This document shows, one piece after another, positions 25,645 through 34,666 of a stretch of 64,000 bases of DNA. The number at the start of each line of letters is the position of its first letter. Within the stretch, counting starts at the first letter, position 1. Both the position numbers and the translations under genes were made by a program. The notes under the pieces were generated by a model that was not told the origin of the DNA, ran no database searches, and saw nothing but the letters and a program-made list of their open reading frames with translations. Origin of the DNA: PNAI01 sp035501735 (GTDB taxonomy: Bacteria > Pseudomonadota > Alphaproteobacteria > Rhizobiales > Xanthobacteraceae); contig DATJVR010000063.1 in NCBI GenBank assembly GCA_035501735.1, positions 1-64,000 on the forward strand, in the 5' to 3' direction.

Positions 25645-26817
25645 TTAAGTCTCTCCGATCTCGCGCAAAATCTCCGCCGTATGCTCGCCAAGTCGGGGTG
25701 AGGGCCGCGGAGCCGCCATGGGCTCGCCGTCCATCATAATCGGCGTGCGTACGCCCGGGATGCTGCCGCCTTTCGCAGCCGCGCTTGGCAATTTCAGCTG
25801 CATGCGGCGATGGATGACCTGCGGATCGGCAAACACCTGCTGAAGATTGTTGATGGGGCCCGCCGGCACCTGCACGTCTTCCAGCTTTTCCAGTAATTCA
25901 TCGCGCTTCATTTTGCTCGTGAGGGCGGAAAGCTTGGCAATCAATTCGTCCCGCTTGGCCAGGCGATCGCTATTGGTGCGATAGGCCGGGTCTTCGCCCA
26001 GTTGCGGCTGACCGAGCACGGCACAGAATTTCTGATACTGCCGATCGTTGCCGGTGGCGACGATGATGCTGCCGTCGGCGGTCGGGAACATCTGATATGG
26101 CACGATATTGGGATGCGTGTTGCCGGCGCGCTTGGGTATCTTGCCGGAGATCAGATAATTTAGCGCTTGGTTGGAAAGCAGGCCGACCTGCGTGTCGACC
26201 AGGGCGGTGTCGATATAAGCGCCCCTACCGGTTGTCTCGCGCTGTCTGAGAGCGGCAAGAATCGCAACGACTGAATACACGCCGGTAACGATGTCGGCAA
26301 CCGGGACGCCCACGCGTTGCGGATCGCCCTCCGGTGAGCCGGTGAGATCCATGATCCCGCCCATGCCTTGCGCCATCAGGTCGTAGCCCGCGCGCGCCGC
26401 ATAGGGTCCATCCTGGCCGAAGCCGGTAACCGAACAATAAATCAGCCGCGGATATTCCTTGCTGAGGCTCTTGTAGTCGAGCCCGAACTTGGCGAGCCCG
26501 CCGACCTTGAAATTCTCGATCAGAACATCGGCGCGCGCGGCCAGCTTTCGGACGATGCGCCGGCCGTCCTCGCTCTCGAAATCGAGCTCGATCGAACGCT
26601 TGCCGCGATTGGCCGAGTGAAAATAGGCAGCGCCGAGATGCCCCCCGTTGGCCGCCTCCACAAAAGGCGGGCCCCAGCCGCGGGTATCGTCGCCCGCGCC
26701 CTTGCGCTCGACCTTGATGACATCTGCGCCGAGATCGGAGAGCACCTGGCCCGCCCACGGACCGGCGAGAATTCGGGCAAGTTCAATCACACGCAACCCG
26801 GCCAACGGCCCCGACAT
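25645..26817 (-). CDS. CaiB/BaiF (class III) CoA-transferase
   Basis: The 390-residue protein begins PLAGLRVIELARILAGPWA, has the GADVIKVER stretch, and GVPVADIVTGVYSV, which places the catalytic aspartate at Asp175. Class III transferases move CoA between carboxylic acids with ordered acyl-enzyme chemistry. A likely use here is activation of the acid imported by the adjacent TRAP system, though the gene is convergent with it and so separately expressed. The substrate is not predictable. Confidence 0.92.
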   Translation of the reverse strand: MSGPLAGLRVIELARILAGPWAGQVLSDLGADVIKVERKGAGDDTRGWGPPFVEAANGGHLGAAYFHSANRGKRSIELDFESEDGRRIVRKLAARADVLIENFKVGGLAKFGLDYKSLSKEYPRLIYCSVTGFGQDGPYAARAGYDLMAQGMGGIMDLTGSPEGDPQRVGVPVADIVTGVYSVVAILAALRQRETTGRGAYIDTALVDTQVGLLSNQALNYLISGKIPKRAGNTHPNIVPYQMFPTADGSIIVATGNDRQYQKFCAVLGQPQLGEDPAYRTNSDRLAKRDELIAKLSALTSKMKRDELLEKLEDVQVPAGPINNLQQVFADPQVIHRRMQLKLPSAAAKGGSIPGVRTPIMMDGEPMAAPRPSPRLGEHTAEILREIGET

Positions 26818-26988
26818 GACGGCTCCTCGAAATAGACGCGAAATCGCTCCAGGAACGGAACCTGTGGCCCGCTGGCGCGGTTTTGTCTAGGGCTTGGGAG
26901 CTGCAAGGTGGTTGCGATTGCTTGAACCTTGCCGTCAAAATTGCCATCTAGCATTGAGGCCAAAACGGCCGGCTGGGCGGGCTACGAT

Positions 26989-28347
26989 ATGAACACCTCG
27001 TTCTTTGGCGAGCTTTTGCAGTCCATAGCGGAGCGCGGCCGAGCCCTGCTCGCCCGATCTCGGCGCGAGGCGCCAAGAACGCGCTCGGAGAGCTTGGCGG
27101 ATCGTTGCGAAGCTTTACTGACCGGCCGCGGCGAGGCGTCTGGCACCGCGCTCGCCGCTGAAATTCTCAACCATTATCGCGATCTCACCATCGGCCCCCG
27201 CATCGCGTTCTTCGAGGCGCTGGCGGAGCGCTTCGGACCGAACCACGAGCGGCTCGAAGCCGCCATTGCCGCCTGGCGCAAAAGCCCGACCGATGCCGCA
27301 GCCGCCGAGATTCACAATGCCGCCGAGCCGCGTCGGCAGGAACTGTTCCGCCGGCTCAACCTTGCGCCCGGCGCAACCGCGGCGCTTGTGCGCATGCGCG
27401 AGCAGCTGATGGATGCGCTGGAGCGCCGCGCCGATCTCGCCGCCGTCGATGCCGATTTTGTCCACTTGTTTACGTCCTGGTTCAACCGCGGATTCCTGGT
27501 GCTGCGTCGGATTGACTGGTCGACGCCAGCCGTCATCCTGGAAAAGATCATCCGCTATGAGGCGGTCCACAAGATCAACAGTTGGGACGACCTGCGCAGT
27601 CGCATCGATCCGCCCGATCGCTGTTGCTACGCCTTTTTTCATCCTGCGCTGATTGACGAGCCGCTGATTTTCGTCGAGGTCGCGCTCACACGCGAGCTCC
27701 CCGATGCGATCGGGCCGATTCTCGCCAACAATCGCAACCCGCTCGATCCGGATAAGGCAACGACCGCGGTGTTCTATTCGATTTCAAACTGCCAGCGCGG
27801 ACTTGCCGGCGTGTCCTTCGGCAGTTTTCTCATCAAACAGGTCGTGGAAGAAATTTCACGCGAGAACTCCCGTCTCTCCACCTACGTCACGCTTTCGCCG
27901 GCGGCCGATTTCGCGCGCTGGCTCAATCGCGAGCGAAAAGTCGAAGGCTCGCGCGTGCTGCCCGAAGCCGATCGGGAAGCGCTCGCCAATCTCGACCACG
28001 CCGATTGGTGGCAGACGCCGGCGATGCGCCAACGCGTGCAGGAGCCGTTCCTGCGCGCCGCCGCCTGGTATTTTCTGCAGGCCCGCAATCCGCGCGGCTT
28101 GCCGGTCGATTCCGTCGCCCGCTTCCATCTCGGCAATGGCGCTCGTCTCGAACGGCTCAACTTCCTGGCCGACACCAGCGAAAAAGGCATGAGCCAGTCC
28201 TATGGCCTGATGGTGAATTATCTTTATGCCGTTGACGACATCGAGAAGAACCACGAAGCCTACGCCGAAGGTCATTCGGTCGTGGCGTCGAATGCCGTCA
28301 AACGTCTTGTTCGCCAGACCGGCACCGAGCTCGTGAAGACCGGCTAA
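26989..28347 (+). CDS. Malonyl-CoA decarboxylase
   Basis: I use ATG 26989 (MNTSFFGELLQSIAERGRAL), giving 452 residues; the frame reaches a TTG at 26929. The N-terminal helical bundle is followed by the GCN5-like catalytic domain with FYSISNCQRGLAGVSFGSFL (the serine segment), ARFHLGNGARLERLNFLAD (the histidine segment), and GLMVNYLYAVDDIEKNHEAY. It converts malonyl-CoA to acetyl-CoA and CO2 in the cytoplasm. No malonyl-CoA synthetase is adjacent. A reductase gene of malonic semialdehyde type follows after a short repeat, so the pair suggests C3 dicarboxylate metabolism. Confidence 0.93.
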   Translation: MNTSFFGELLQSIAERGRALLARSRREAPRTRSESLADRCEALLTGRGEASGTALAAEILNHYRDLTIGPRIAFFEALAERFGPNHERLEAAIAAWRKSPTDAAAAEIHNAAEPRRQELFRRLNLAPGATAALVRMREQLMDALERRADLAAVDADFVHLFTSWFNRGFLVLRRIDWSTPAVILEKIIRYEAVHKINSWDDLRSRIDPPDRCCYAFFHPALIDEPLIFVEVALTRELPDAIGPILANNRNPLDPDKATTAVFYSISNCQRGLAGVSFGSFLIKQVVEEISRENSRLSTYVTLSPAADFARWLNRERKVEGSRVLPEADREALANLDHADWWQTPAMRQRVQEPFLRAAAWYFLQARNPRGLPVDSVARFHLGNGARLERLNFLADTSEKGMSQSYGLMVNYLYAVDDIEKNHEAYAEGHSVVASNAVKRLVRQTGTELVKTG

Positions 28348-28380
28348 GGCATGATCCCGAAAAGTGGTAGTCGGTTTCCG
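28348..28380 (+). repeat. Partial dispersed repeat (GGCATGATCCCGAAAAGTGG type)
   Basis: The 33 nt after the malonyl-CoA decarboxylase stop resemble one arm of a short palindromic repeat frequent in Bradyrhizobium-like genomes (GCATGATCCGGAAAAGTG...). The matching second arm is absent, so this is a truncated copy. Identification rests on recollection. Confidence 0.55.
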
Positions 28381-28409
28381 TTAGGTCGCGCGGCTTGCAG
28401 GGGGCGCCG

Positions 28410-29018
28410 ATGAACGAAGTCAGCAAGGCCGCATCGCTGCTCTCTGATCAGGCCCTCGACCTGCTGCTGCGCAAAGCCCGCAGTTTCGATGTTTACCGCG
28501 TCGTCCCAGTGGGAGATGACGAGCTACGCGCGATTTATGAGCTTGCGAAATGGGGGCCGACCACCGCCAATTCGCAACCGCAACGGATCTTGTTTCTGCG
28601 CAGCGAACAGGCAAAGCAGCGGCTTTTACCCGCGCTCTCCTCGAGCAACAGGAAGAAATCCATGAGCGCGCCCGTGGTTGCGGTTCTTGCCTATGACCTG
28701 CGATTTTTCGAACACCTGCCGCGCATGTTCCACGACCAGCGCGCGCGCAGCTGGTACGAGACCACGGCGGACCACATCCGCGCCACGGCCCTGCGCAACG
28801 CCTCGCTGCAGGGCGCCTATTTCATGCTTGCGGCGCGCGCCTACGGGCTGGATTGCGGGCCGATGTCCGGCTTCAATAATGAAAAGGTCGACGCCGAGTT
28901 CTTTCCCGATGGTCGCTGGAAATCGAATTTCTTGTGCTGTCTCGGCCGTGGCGATCCGTCGCAGCTTCCGCCGCGCGAAGATCGCTTCGTTTTCGAGGAG
29001 GTATGCGCAATTTTGTGA
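28410..29018 (+). CDS. Nitroreductase-family protein, malonic semialdehyde reductase-like (RutE type)
   Basis: The 202-residue FMN protein starts at ATG 28410 (AGGGGG just upstream). It shows the RutE/HadB layout: LLRKARSFDVYRVVPVGDDELR, KWGPTTANSQPQRILFL, and GLDCGPMSGFNNEKVDAEFF. Family members reduce malonic semialdehyde to 3-hydroxypropionate with NAD(P)H or act on nitro/ene groups. It lies 62 nt after malonyl-CoA decarboxylase on the same strand, supporting a role in C3 acid metabolism. No other rut genes are adjacent. Confidence 0.85.
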   Translation: MNEVSKAASLLSDQALDLLLRKARSFDVYRVVPVGDDELRAIYELAKWGPTTANSQPQRILFLRSEQAKQRLLPALSSSNRKKSMSAPVVAVLAYDLRFFEHLPRMFHDQRARSWYETTADHIRATALRNASLQGAYFMLAARAYGLDCGPMSGFNNEKVDAEFFPDGRWKSNFLCCLGRGDPSQLPPREDRFVFEEVCAIL

Positions 29019-29112
29019 TCGCTCTGAGGTTCATAGACCTGAATTTGTCTCACAAGGGGAATGCAATCGGCCTGTGGTTTCGCGCATTCCTAAACCAAAC
29101 TGGGAGGACGCT

Positions 29113-30102
29113 GTGGTTTCGATGAAATCTTTGGCGCGCATCAGCGCCGCTGTTTTTGGCATTTTTGTTCTCGTGCAGCCCGCCGTGTCGCCCAATACGG
29201 CGCAGGCCCAGGGTTGGCCGACGCGAAATGTGAAGTTCGTCGTCCCGCTCGGTCCGGGCTCGGGCGTGGACATCGGCGCCCGACTTTTCGCGGACCTGCT
29301 TTCCAAGAAGTGGGGCCAGCCCGTCGTCGTTGAAAACCAGGCTGGCGGCGACGGCGTGATTGCGATCAACGCAGTTCTGACTGCCAAGGACAATCATGTG
29401 CTGCTGATGTCGCCCGCCTCGCAATTCACTCATCATCCATATACTCACGACAAGATGCCCTACAATCCGGCAGACTTGATACCGGTTGCCAGGATTTCCA
29501 ATACGATCGTGTCGTATTCCGTGCCGGCCTCGTCTTCCATCAAGACGCTTCCTGAATTGCTGGCAAGCGCAAAAGCTGAGCCCGGCAAGATCAACATGGC
29601 GAGCGCCACGCCGATGCTTGACTATGTTCTTCGCGCCTATCTTCAGACTGCAGATCTCAAGATGACGCCGGTCCCGTATCGCAACACGGTCCAGGCGGCT
29701 GCGGATCTCGCCGAGGGACGAATTCAGTTCATGATCGCCGCCGTTGCCATCGTGCGGCCCTACGTGCAGGCGAGCAAGGTACGGATGATCGCCGTTACCA
29801 ACAAGGCGCGCGCGTCCGTCGCGCCAAATGTGCCAACCACCACGGAAGCGGGATTTCCGCAACTGGCGACCGACGGTCTCGTGGGTCTGTTCGCGACCAA
29901 GGATCTGCCGGCCGATGTTCGAAACCGCATCGCGGCCGACGTCAAGGAAGTGGCGTCAGATCCTGCCGTCGCCCAGCGGCTCGAACTAACCGGGCAGGTG
30001 CTCAACCCGGGCTCCGCGGCCGAGTTTGATGCCGCCATCAAGGAACAAGTTGCGCAAATGGCGGCGGCAGCGAAGATCCTGGGCCTCAAGGCAGCGCAAT
30101 GA
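29113..30102 (+). CDS. TctC/Bug family periplasmic receptor
   Basis: GGGAGG at 29102-29107 lies 5 nt before GTG 29113, which I choose over ATG 29122 (14 nt away); the open frame further upstream overlaps the reductase gene and is not used. The product is 329 residues. The signal peptide ends near NTAQAQG. The Bug core is VKFVVPLGPGSGVDIGARLF, WGQPVVVENQAGGDGVIAI and PVPYRNTVQAAADLAEGRIQ. No permease is beside it. It follows the malonyl-CoA decarboxylase and reductase genes on the same strand, so a malonate-like or C3 ligand is an inference from context only. Confidence 0.9.
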   Translation: MVSMKSLARISAAVFGIFVLVQPAVSPNTAQAQGWPTRNVKFVVPLGPGSGVDIGARLFADLLSKKWGQPVVVENQAGGDGVIAINAVLTAKDNHVLLMSPASQFTHHPYTHDKMPYNPADLIPVARISNTIVSYSVPASSSIKTLPELLASAKAEPGKINMASATPMLDYVLRAYLQTADLKMTPVPYRNTVQAAADLAEGRIQFMIAAVAIVRPYVQASKVRMIAVTNKARASVAPNVPTTTEAGFPQLATDGLVGLFATKDLPADVRNRIAADVKEVASDPAVAQRLELTGQVLNPGSAAEFDAAIKEQVAQMAAAAKILGLKAAQ

Positions 30103-30112
30103 TGTGAGCCGC

Positions 30113-30141
30113 AACGCGGGCGCTTCAGCCGCGCCCGCGTT
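30113..30141. terminator. Bidirectional hairpin overlapping a stop codon
   Basis: AACGCGGGCGC (30113-30123) and GCGCCCGCGTT (30131-30141) form a perfect 11-bp stem with a 7-nt loop. It lies between convergent genes and includes the last codons and stop (30125) of the amidotransferase gene. No T-tract follows on either strand. Confidence 0.55.
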
Positions 30142-30991
30142 TGGCTCGCGTCGGCAGAACCTGAAATTCGACCCAGTTCGCGATCTCGCCGGTCCTGAGC
30201 CGCTTGTCCAGCACGTTCTTGCTGATGCCGTAGCGCCAAGCCAAACGCTTGTCCTTGGGATCACGGTCCAGCGCTTCCAGATCGCTGGCAAAATTGACGA
30301 TATCCGCCTCGTTGAGGAAAAAGCCTTCTCCGATCAGTCGCGGGCCGATGCGGCGGACGATCGCCGCGATTTCGCACAGCGGGTACTCCGGATGATATTG
30401 CACGCCCCAGGCAGTGCTGCCGTTGTAGCGGATTTCGGCGCTTTGCACATTTGACACGGCGTTGGTTGCCAGCACGGTCGTGCCTGGCGCAACGGTCTCC
30501 ACTTCGTCGAGATGCACCGTCGGTGCGTTGAACACATTCGGCTTGCCGGCGTACATCGGATGTTTACGGCCGGCATCGGTCAATGTGATCGACCGCCCAA
30601 AGCCGAGCTCGCGACCGTTGGGATTGCGCCGCACGCTGCCTCCGGCCGCGACCGTGAGAATCTGCAACCCCCAGCAGCTGCCGAAGATGGGTGTGCCGAC
30701 CGACAGCACCGCGCGCGCCATTTCGATCTGCTGCATGATTTCCGCGCCGCCGTTGTAGACATGCAGGCTCGAGCCGGTAATGGTGACGCCGTCATAGCCT
30801 TCGAGCGCCTCGCCGTTGGGGAGATTCGCCCCGGGATCGCCCGGAAAACAGATGTCGACGACCGCGCTCGGCAACAATTCCTGCAGCAGCTTTGCATAAC
30901 CGAGACTCGCCAGCACGCCCCCCGCGGCTTGGTGCTCGGCGCGGGTTTCCGGTGAATTACCTTCCATGACAAGCAGGCGGGGAGCAGGCAT
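30125..30991 (-). CDS. Class I glutamine amidotransferase-like protein
   Basis: The 288-residue protein has the Cys nucleophile in FGSCWGLQI and the His-Glu pair in GVQYHPEYPL, so the triad is intact. The middle contains GYDGVTITGSSLHVYNG, as in GuaA-type GATase domains. As a stand-alone domain it may hydrolyse gamma-glutamyl bonds or glutamine. A C-terminal stretch of about 70 residues beyond the domain is of unknown role. No synthetase partner is adjacent. Confidence 0.88.
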   Translation of the reverse strand: MPAPRLLVMEGNSPETRAEHQAAGGVLASLGYAKLLQELLPSAVVDICFPGDPGANLPNGEALEGYDGVTITGSSLHVYNGGAEIMQQIEMARAVLSVGTPIFGSCWGLQILTVAAGGSVRRNPNGRELGFGRSITLTDAGRKHPMYAGKPNVFNAPTVHLDEVETVAPGTTVLATNAVSNVQSAEIRYNGSTAWGVQYHPEYPLCEIAAIVRRIGPRLIGEGFFLNEADIVNFASDLEALDRDPKDKRLAWRYGISKNVLDKRLRTGEIANWVEFQVLPTRAKRGRG

Positions 30992-31134
30992 CGAAGTCTC
31001 GTGAGACGGGTCGGTGACGTCGTTGGGGTCGTTCTCTATAGTGATTTGCTGGCAAAAAAAAGAACGCGAGACGAGACAGCACGGGACTTTGATCGCTATG
31101 ATAGATTAAAAGTTATTAATTTTGCTCATGCGAG

Positions 31135-32181
31135 ATGAGGACCTCGATGCGCGAGGTGGCGCGGGCCTGCAACGTAATATTTACGGACGCCATTCGGCTC
31201 GCGGCGCTGATGCTCGGTGTAATTCTTGTCGCCATTGCAGGTGGCGGCAACGCTGCGGCGGATGGTCCCAGTCTGGAAGAGCTCGTCTCCGGCGTCGTAC
31301 GGGTCAAGACCTTCATCGATCCCGAAGGGAGCACGCTGCAGAGTCTTGGTCGCGAGCGTGAAGGTTCCGCCATCGTCATCGACAACAACGGCCTCGTCGT
31401 GACGATCGGTTACCTCATGGTCGAGGCGCAAGCGGTCGAGTTGAGTAGCAATGACGGCCGGACCGTACCGGCGGAGGTCGTCGGCTACGATCACGAGACC
31501 GGCTTCGGCCTCTTACGCACGCTTGCGCCGCTGAAGGTGCGGCCGATGGAACTCGGCAGATCGGCTGATTTGAAGGAGCACGACCCGGCCCTGATCGCGA
31601 GCTTCGGCGGCCCGGGATGGGTCTTGCCGGTCAACATCGTGAGCAAACACGAGTATGTCGGCAGCTGGGAATATATGCTCAACGACGCCATCTTCACCTC
31701 GCCGCCGCATCCGCAATGGAGCGGCGCGGCGCTGATCAATCACGAGGGTAAACTGGTCGGCGTAGGCTCGCTCGTCGTCGCCGACATAAACGGCAAAGGC
31801 GAGCGCGTTCCGGGTAACATGTTTGTTCCGATCGACGCGCTGCCGCCGATCCTCGGCGATCTATTGTCGCTCGGACGCGTTTCCGGCCCGGGACGTCCTT
31901 GGCTTGGGGTTACCACCGAGGAAATACGCGGGCGGTTGATCGTGAGCCGTGTTACATCCGGCGGGCCTGCCGAAAAAGCCGGTTTGCGACGCGGTGACAT
32001 CATCGTCGGCATCGGCAACGATACGCCGAAGAATCTCGCCGATTTCTATCGTAAACTTTGGTCCGTCGGCGAAGCCGGCGTGACGGTGCCGCTTGACGTG
32101 ATGCAAGATCAGGAGAAGCGGCACATCGACGTCCATTCGATCAACCGCCTCGACAATCTCAAACTCAAATCCACCTTCTAA
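31135..32181 (+). CDS. HtrA/DegP-like protein with PDZ domain, protease triad incomplete
   Basis: The 348-residue protein has an N-terminal hydrophobic export segment (residues 20-42), an S1C protease-like domain (about 50-230) and one PDZ domain (about 240-335; RPWLGVTTEEIRG, GGPAEKAGLRRGDIIVGIG). Compared with HtrA, the catalytic His position (TNNHVV) is Tyr93 in VVTIGYLM. The Asp position (RTDLAL) is Gly123 in ETGFGL. The serine loop reads PQWSGAA with Ser196 kept. Two of three catalytic residues are lost, so it is probably a non-proteolytic, peptide-binding periplasmic protein. The start is ATG 31135, or ATG 31147. Confidence 0.87.
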   Translation: MRTSMREVARACNVIFTDAIRLAALMLGVILVAIAGGGNAAADGPSLEELVSGVVRVKTFIDPEGSTLQSLGREREGSAIVIDNNGLVVTIGYLMVEAQAVELSSNDGRTVPAEVVGYDHETGFGLLRTLAPLKVRPMELGRSADLKEHDPALIASFGGPGWVLPVNIVSKHEYVGSWEYMLNDAIFTSPPHPQWSGAALINHEGKLVGVGSLVVADINGKGERVPGNMFVPIDALPPILGDLLSLGRVSGPGRPWLGVTTEEIRGRLIVSRVTSGGPAEKAGLRRGDIIVGIGNDTPKNLADFYRKLWSVGEAGVTVPLDVMQDQEKRHIDVHSINRLDNLKLKSTF

Positions 32182-32234
32182 GCTTCCGACAATCTGCGCT
32201 GGCGTAAGACGCCGGCCAATTTGGATGATGCGTA

Positions 32235-33008
32235 ATGGCCTTCACGCTCTACAATGCTCCGCAATCGACCTGCAGCCAGCGCGTGCGTTTTGTGCTCAAT
32301 GCCAAATCGCTGCCCTTCGCGGAAGTTAAACTCAACCTGCTCGAGGGCGATCAGCTCAAGCCGGACTATCTGAAACTCAATCCCAATGGCGTGGTCCCCA
32401 CTCTCGATCACGACGGCAATATCGTCATCGATTCCTCCGTGATCGTAGAATATCTCGACGAAGTGGCGCCCGAAGGCGAGAGCTTTACGCCGCACGATCC
32501 GGTCGCGCGCGCTCACATGCGTGCGCTCATGCATTTCATCGACGAGATGCCGGCAGCGGCGATCCGTGTGCCGACGTTCAATCTCGCTTTTCTGCCGCAC
32601 TTTTCCAAGATGAGCGAACAGGAATTCGTCGCGTTCGCCGAATCCAAACCATTGCGCAAGGAGTTCATGCTGGCGATGGGGCGTAACGGCTTTCCCGAGT
32701 CGGAAATGAAGGCGGCGCTCGATCGGCTCGGCCGCACGCTCGATCGCATGAACGCGGAGATCGAAAAGAGCGGCGGACCATGGCTGCTGGGTGCCAAGCC
32801 GACGCTCGCCGACATATGCGTGATGCCCACAATTGTCCGCATGGCGGATCTCGGGCTCGACAACATGTGGGCGGACAAACCCCCGATCGTCCGCTGGCAT
32901 GAGTTGATTCGCGCCCATAAGGCCTACGCGCCGACCTATTATTTTGGCTCGCTCCTGACCGAGCGATTCCCGCATTTGAGGGACCGTAAACAGGCGATTC
33001 AGAAATAA
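32235..33008 (+). CDS. Glutathione S-transferase family protein
   Basis: The 257-residue protein has the thioredoxin-fold N-domain: FTLYNAPQSTCSQRVRFVL with a Ser/Cys active-site loop, NPNGVVPTLDHDG with the cis-proline, and DSSVIVEYLDE for glutathione binding. The C-domain holds the capping motif TLADICVMPTI. It resembles bacterial GSTs involved in aromatic or dehalogenation chemistry; the substrate is unknown. It is 53 nt after the HtrA-like gene. Confidence 0.88.
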   Translation: MAFTLYNAPQSTCSQRVRFVLNAKSLPFAEVKLNLLEGDQLKPDYLKLNPNGVVPTLDHDGNIVIDSSVIVEYLDEVAPEGESFTPHDPVARAHMRALMHFIDEMPAAAIRVPTFNLAFLPHFSKMSEQEFVAFAESKPLRKEFMLAMGRNGFPESEMKAALDRLGRTLDRMNAEIEKSGGPWLLGAKPTLADICVMPTIVRMADLGLDNMWADKPPIVRWHELIRAHKAYAPTYYFGSLLTERFPHLRDRKQAIQK

Positions 33009-33064
33009 GTAAGTAAATCGCGCTTCTACTCTCCTTTGAGCCGGTGTGGGGAGGCGCGAAAGGC

Positions 33065-33094
33065 TTGGACCTGCTATCCCCTATCGCATTCTAA
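33065..33094 (+). promoter_or_regulatory. Possible promoter of glpD
   Basis: TTGGAC (33065-33070) and TTCTAA (33089-33094) are 18 nt apart, 25 nt before the glpD start codon. TTGGA is also mirrored by TCCAA at 33096-33100. The match is only moderate. Confidence 0.35.
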
Positions 33095-33118
33095 ATCCAA
33101 GCGAATTGCCTGGACTTC

Positions 33119-34618
33119 ATGGCTGATTTCGACATCGCCATCATCGGGGGCGGCATCAACGGCGCCGGCATCGCGCGCGATGCGGCCGGTCGCGGCTTGA
33201 GTGTCCTGCTTGTAGAGCAGGACGACCTTGGCTCCGGTACATCCTCGGCCTCCACCAAACTCATCCACGGCGGGCTTCGCTACCTGGAGCACGGCGCGTT
33301 CTGGCTCGTGCGCAAGGCGCTCATCGAGCGCGAAGTGCTGCTGCAAATCGCGCCGCACCTCATCCGGCCCATGCGTTTCGTGCTGCCGATCAATCCCGAA
33401 CGTCGCTCCAAGCTTCTGCTGCAGCTCGGCCTCTTCATCTACGACCACCTCGGCGGCCGCAAGATTTTGCCGCCGACCCGCAAGCTGGATTTGACCCAAG
33501 ATCCGGCTGGCCAGTCGTTGAAACCGGAACTGCGCTCGGCCTTCGAATATTCCGATTGCTGGGTGGATGACGCGCGTCTCGTCGTCCTCAATGTGCTCGA
33601 CGCCGCCGAACGCGGAGCAACCATCCGCACGCGGATGCGGATGATCAATGTCGTCCGGCGCGACGTCTGGCATTTCATGCTCGAGTGCCGCGGCCGCCGC
33701 GCACCCATGACCGCGCGGATCCTCATCAATGCTGCCGGTCCTTGGGTGGGGCAGGTGGCCGAGCATCTCCTGCAAATCCCCGGCCGGCCGCCGCTGCGGC
33801 TCGTGAAAGGCACGCATATCGTGGTGCGAAAGCTTTTCGACCATGATCGCGGTTATATATTCCAGAATTCAGATCGTCGTATCATTTTCGCATTGCCGTT
33901 CGAGCGGGATTTCACGCTCATCGGCACGACCGACAACGAGTTCACCGACGATCCCTCCGGGGCCATCCCCACCGGCGATGAGATCGCATACCTTTGCGGC
34001 GCGGCGAACGAATATTTCCGGACCGAGATTACGAATAAGCAGGTGGTGGCGATATTCACCGGCGTTCGCGCGCTCCATGATGATGGCTCCAAAAAGCCGG
34101 AGGACGTCACGCGCGACTACTATCTGACGCTCGACGAGAGCAAGCACGCAGCTCCGCTGCTGACGGTTTACGGCGGCAAGATCACGACCTATCGCCGCTT
34201 GGCCGAGGAAGCGCTAGATCGCCTCAAGCACGTCTTGCGCGATACGCCGCACTGGACCGCGCATGTGCCGTTGCCCGGCGGCGATTTTTCCCACGACGGC
34301 ATCGAGCAGTTGATCGCCGATGTCCGTTCGCGATGGCCGTTCCTGAGCGAGCCGACCGCCACACGCATGGTCCGCGCCTACGGAACGCGCATCAACCGCA
34401 TTCTCGGGACGGCCAAGAGTCTCGGCGAGCTCGGGCCCAATTTCGGTGCCGACCTGACCGCGGCCGAAGTGCGCTACTTGATGCAGTTTGAATGGGCGTT
34501 GACCGCCGACGACGTGTTGTTCCGTCGGACCAAGCTGGGCATGCGCCTGTCGAAGGTCGAACGAGAAAGGCTGCACACCTTTATGATCGGACCGCCCGCG
34601 AAAGCAGTCAACGCCTGA
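33119..34618 (+). CDS. glpD: Glycerol-3-phosphate dehydrogenase (FAD, aerobic)
   Basis: The 499-residue flavoprotein has the N-terminal FAD motif IIGGGINGAGIARDAAGRG, the GSGTSSASTKLIHGGLRYLE signature of GlpD, and DFTLIGTTDNEF with TVYGGKITTYRRLAEEAL further on. It oxidises sn-glycerol 3-phosphate to dihydroxyacetone phosphate at the membrane, passing electrons to quinone. It is followed 48 nt later by glpK, so the two form a glycerol catabolic unit. No glpF facilitator or glpR repressor is nearby. Confidence 0.96.
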   Translation: MADFDIAIIGGGINGAGIARDAAGRGLSVLLVEQDDLGSGTSSASTKLIHGGLRYLEHGAFWLVRKALIEREVLLQIAPHLIRPMRFVLPINPERRSKLLLQLGLFIYDHLGGRKILPPTRKLDLTQDPAGQSLKPELRSAFEYSDCWVDDARLVVLNVLDAAERGATIRTRMRMINVVRRDVWHFMLECRGRRAPMTARILINAAGPWVGQVAEHLLQIPGRPPLRLVKGTHIVVRKLFDHDRGYIFQNSDRRIIFALPFERDFTLIGTTDNEFTDDPSGAIPTGDEIAYLCGAANEYFRTEITNKQVVAIFTGVRALHDDGSKKPEDVTRDYYLTLDESKHAAPLLTVYGGKITTYRRLAEEALDRLKHVLRDTPHWTAHVPLPGGDFSHDGIEQLIADVRSRWPFLSEPTATRMVRAYGTRINRILGTAKSLGELGPNFGADLTAAEVRYLMQFEWALTADDVLFRRTKLGMRLSKVERERLHTFMIGPPAKAVNA

Positions 34619-34666
34619 CGTTTTTGTGCCGCTTTGGGATAATCTGCCTCGATCGGCAGACACCTG

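Noticed and set aside
28678..29112. Upstream extension of the TctC gene at 29113
   Set aside because: It lies in a wrong frame through the reductase gene; a ribosome site and signal peptide fix the start at 29113 or 29122.
31135..32181. Active HtrA/DegP serine protease
   Set aside because: The His and Asp positions of the triad are Tyr and Gly, so an ordinary protease call is not supported.
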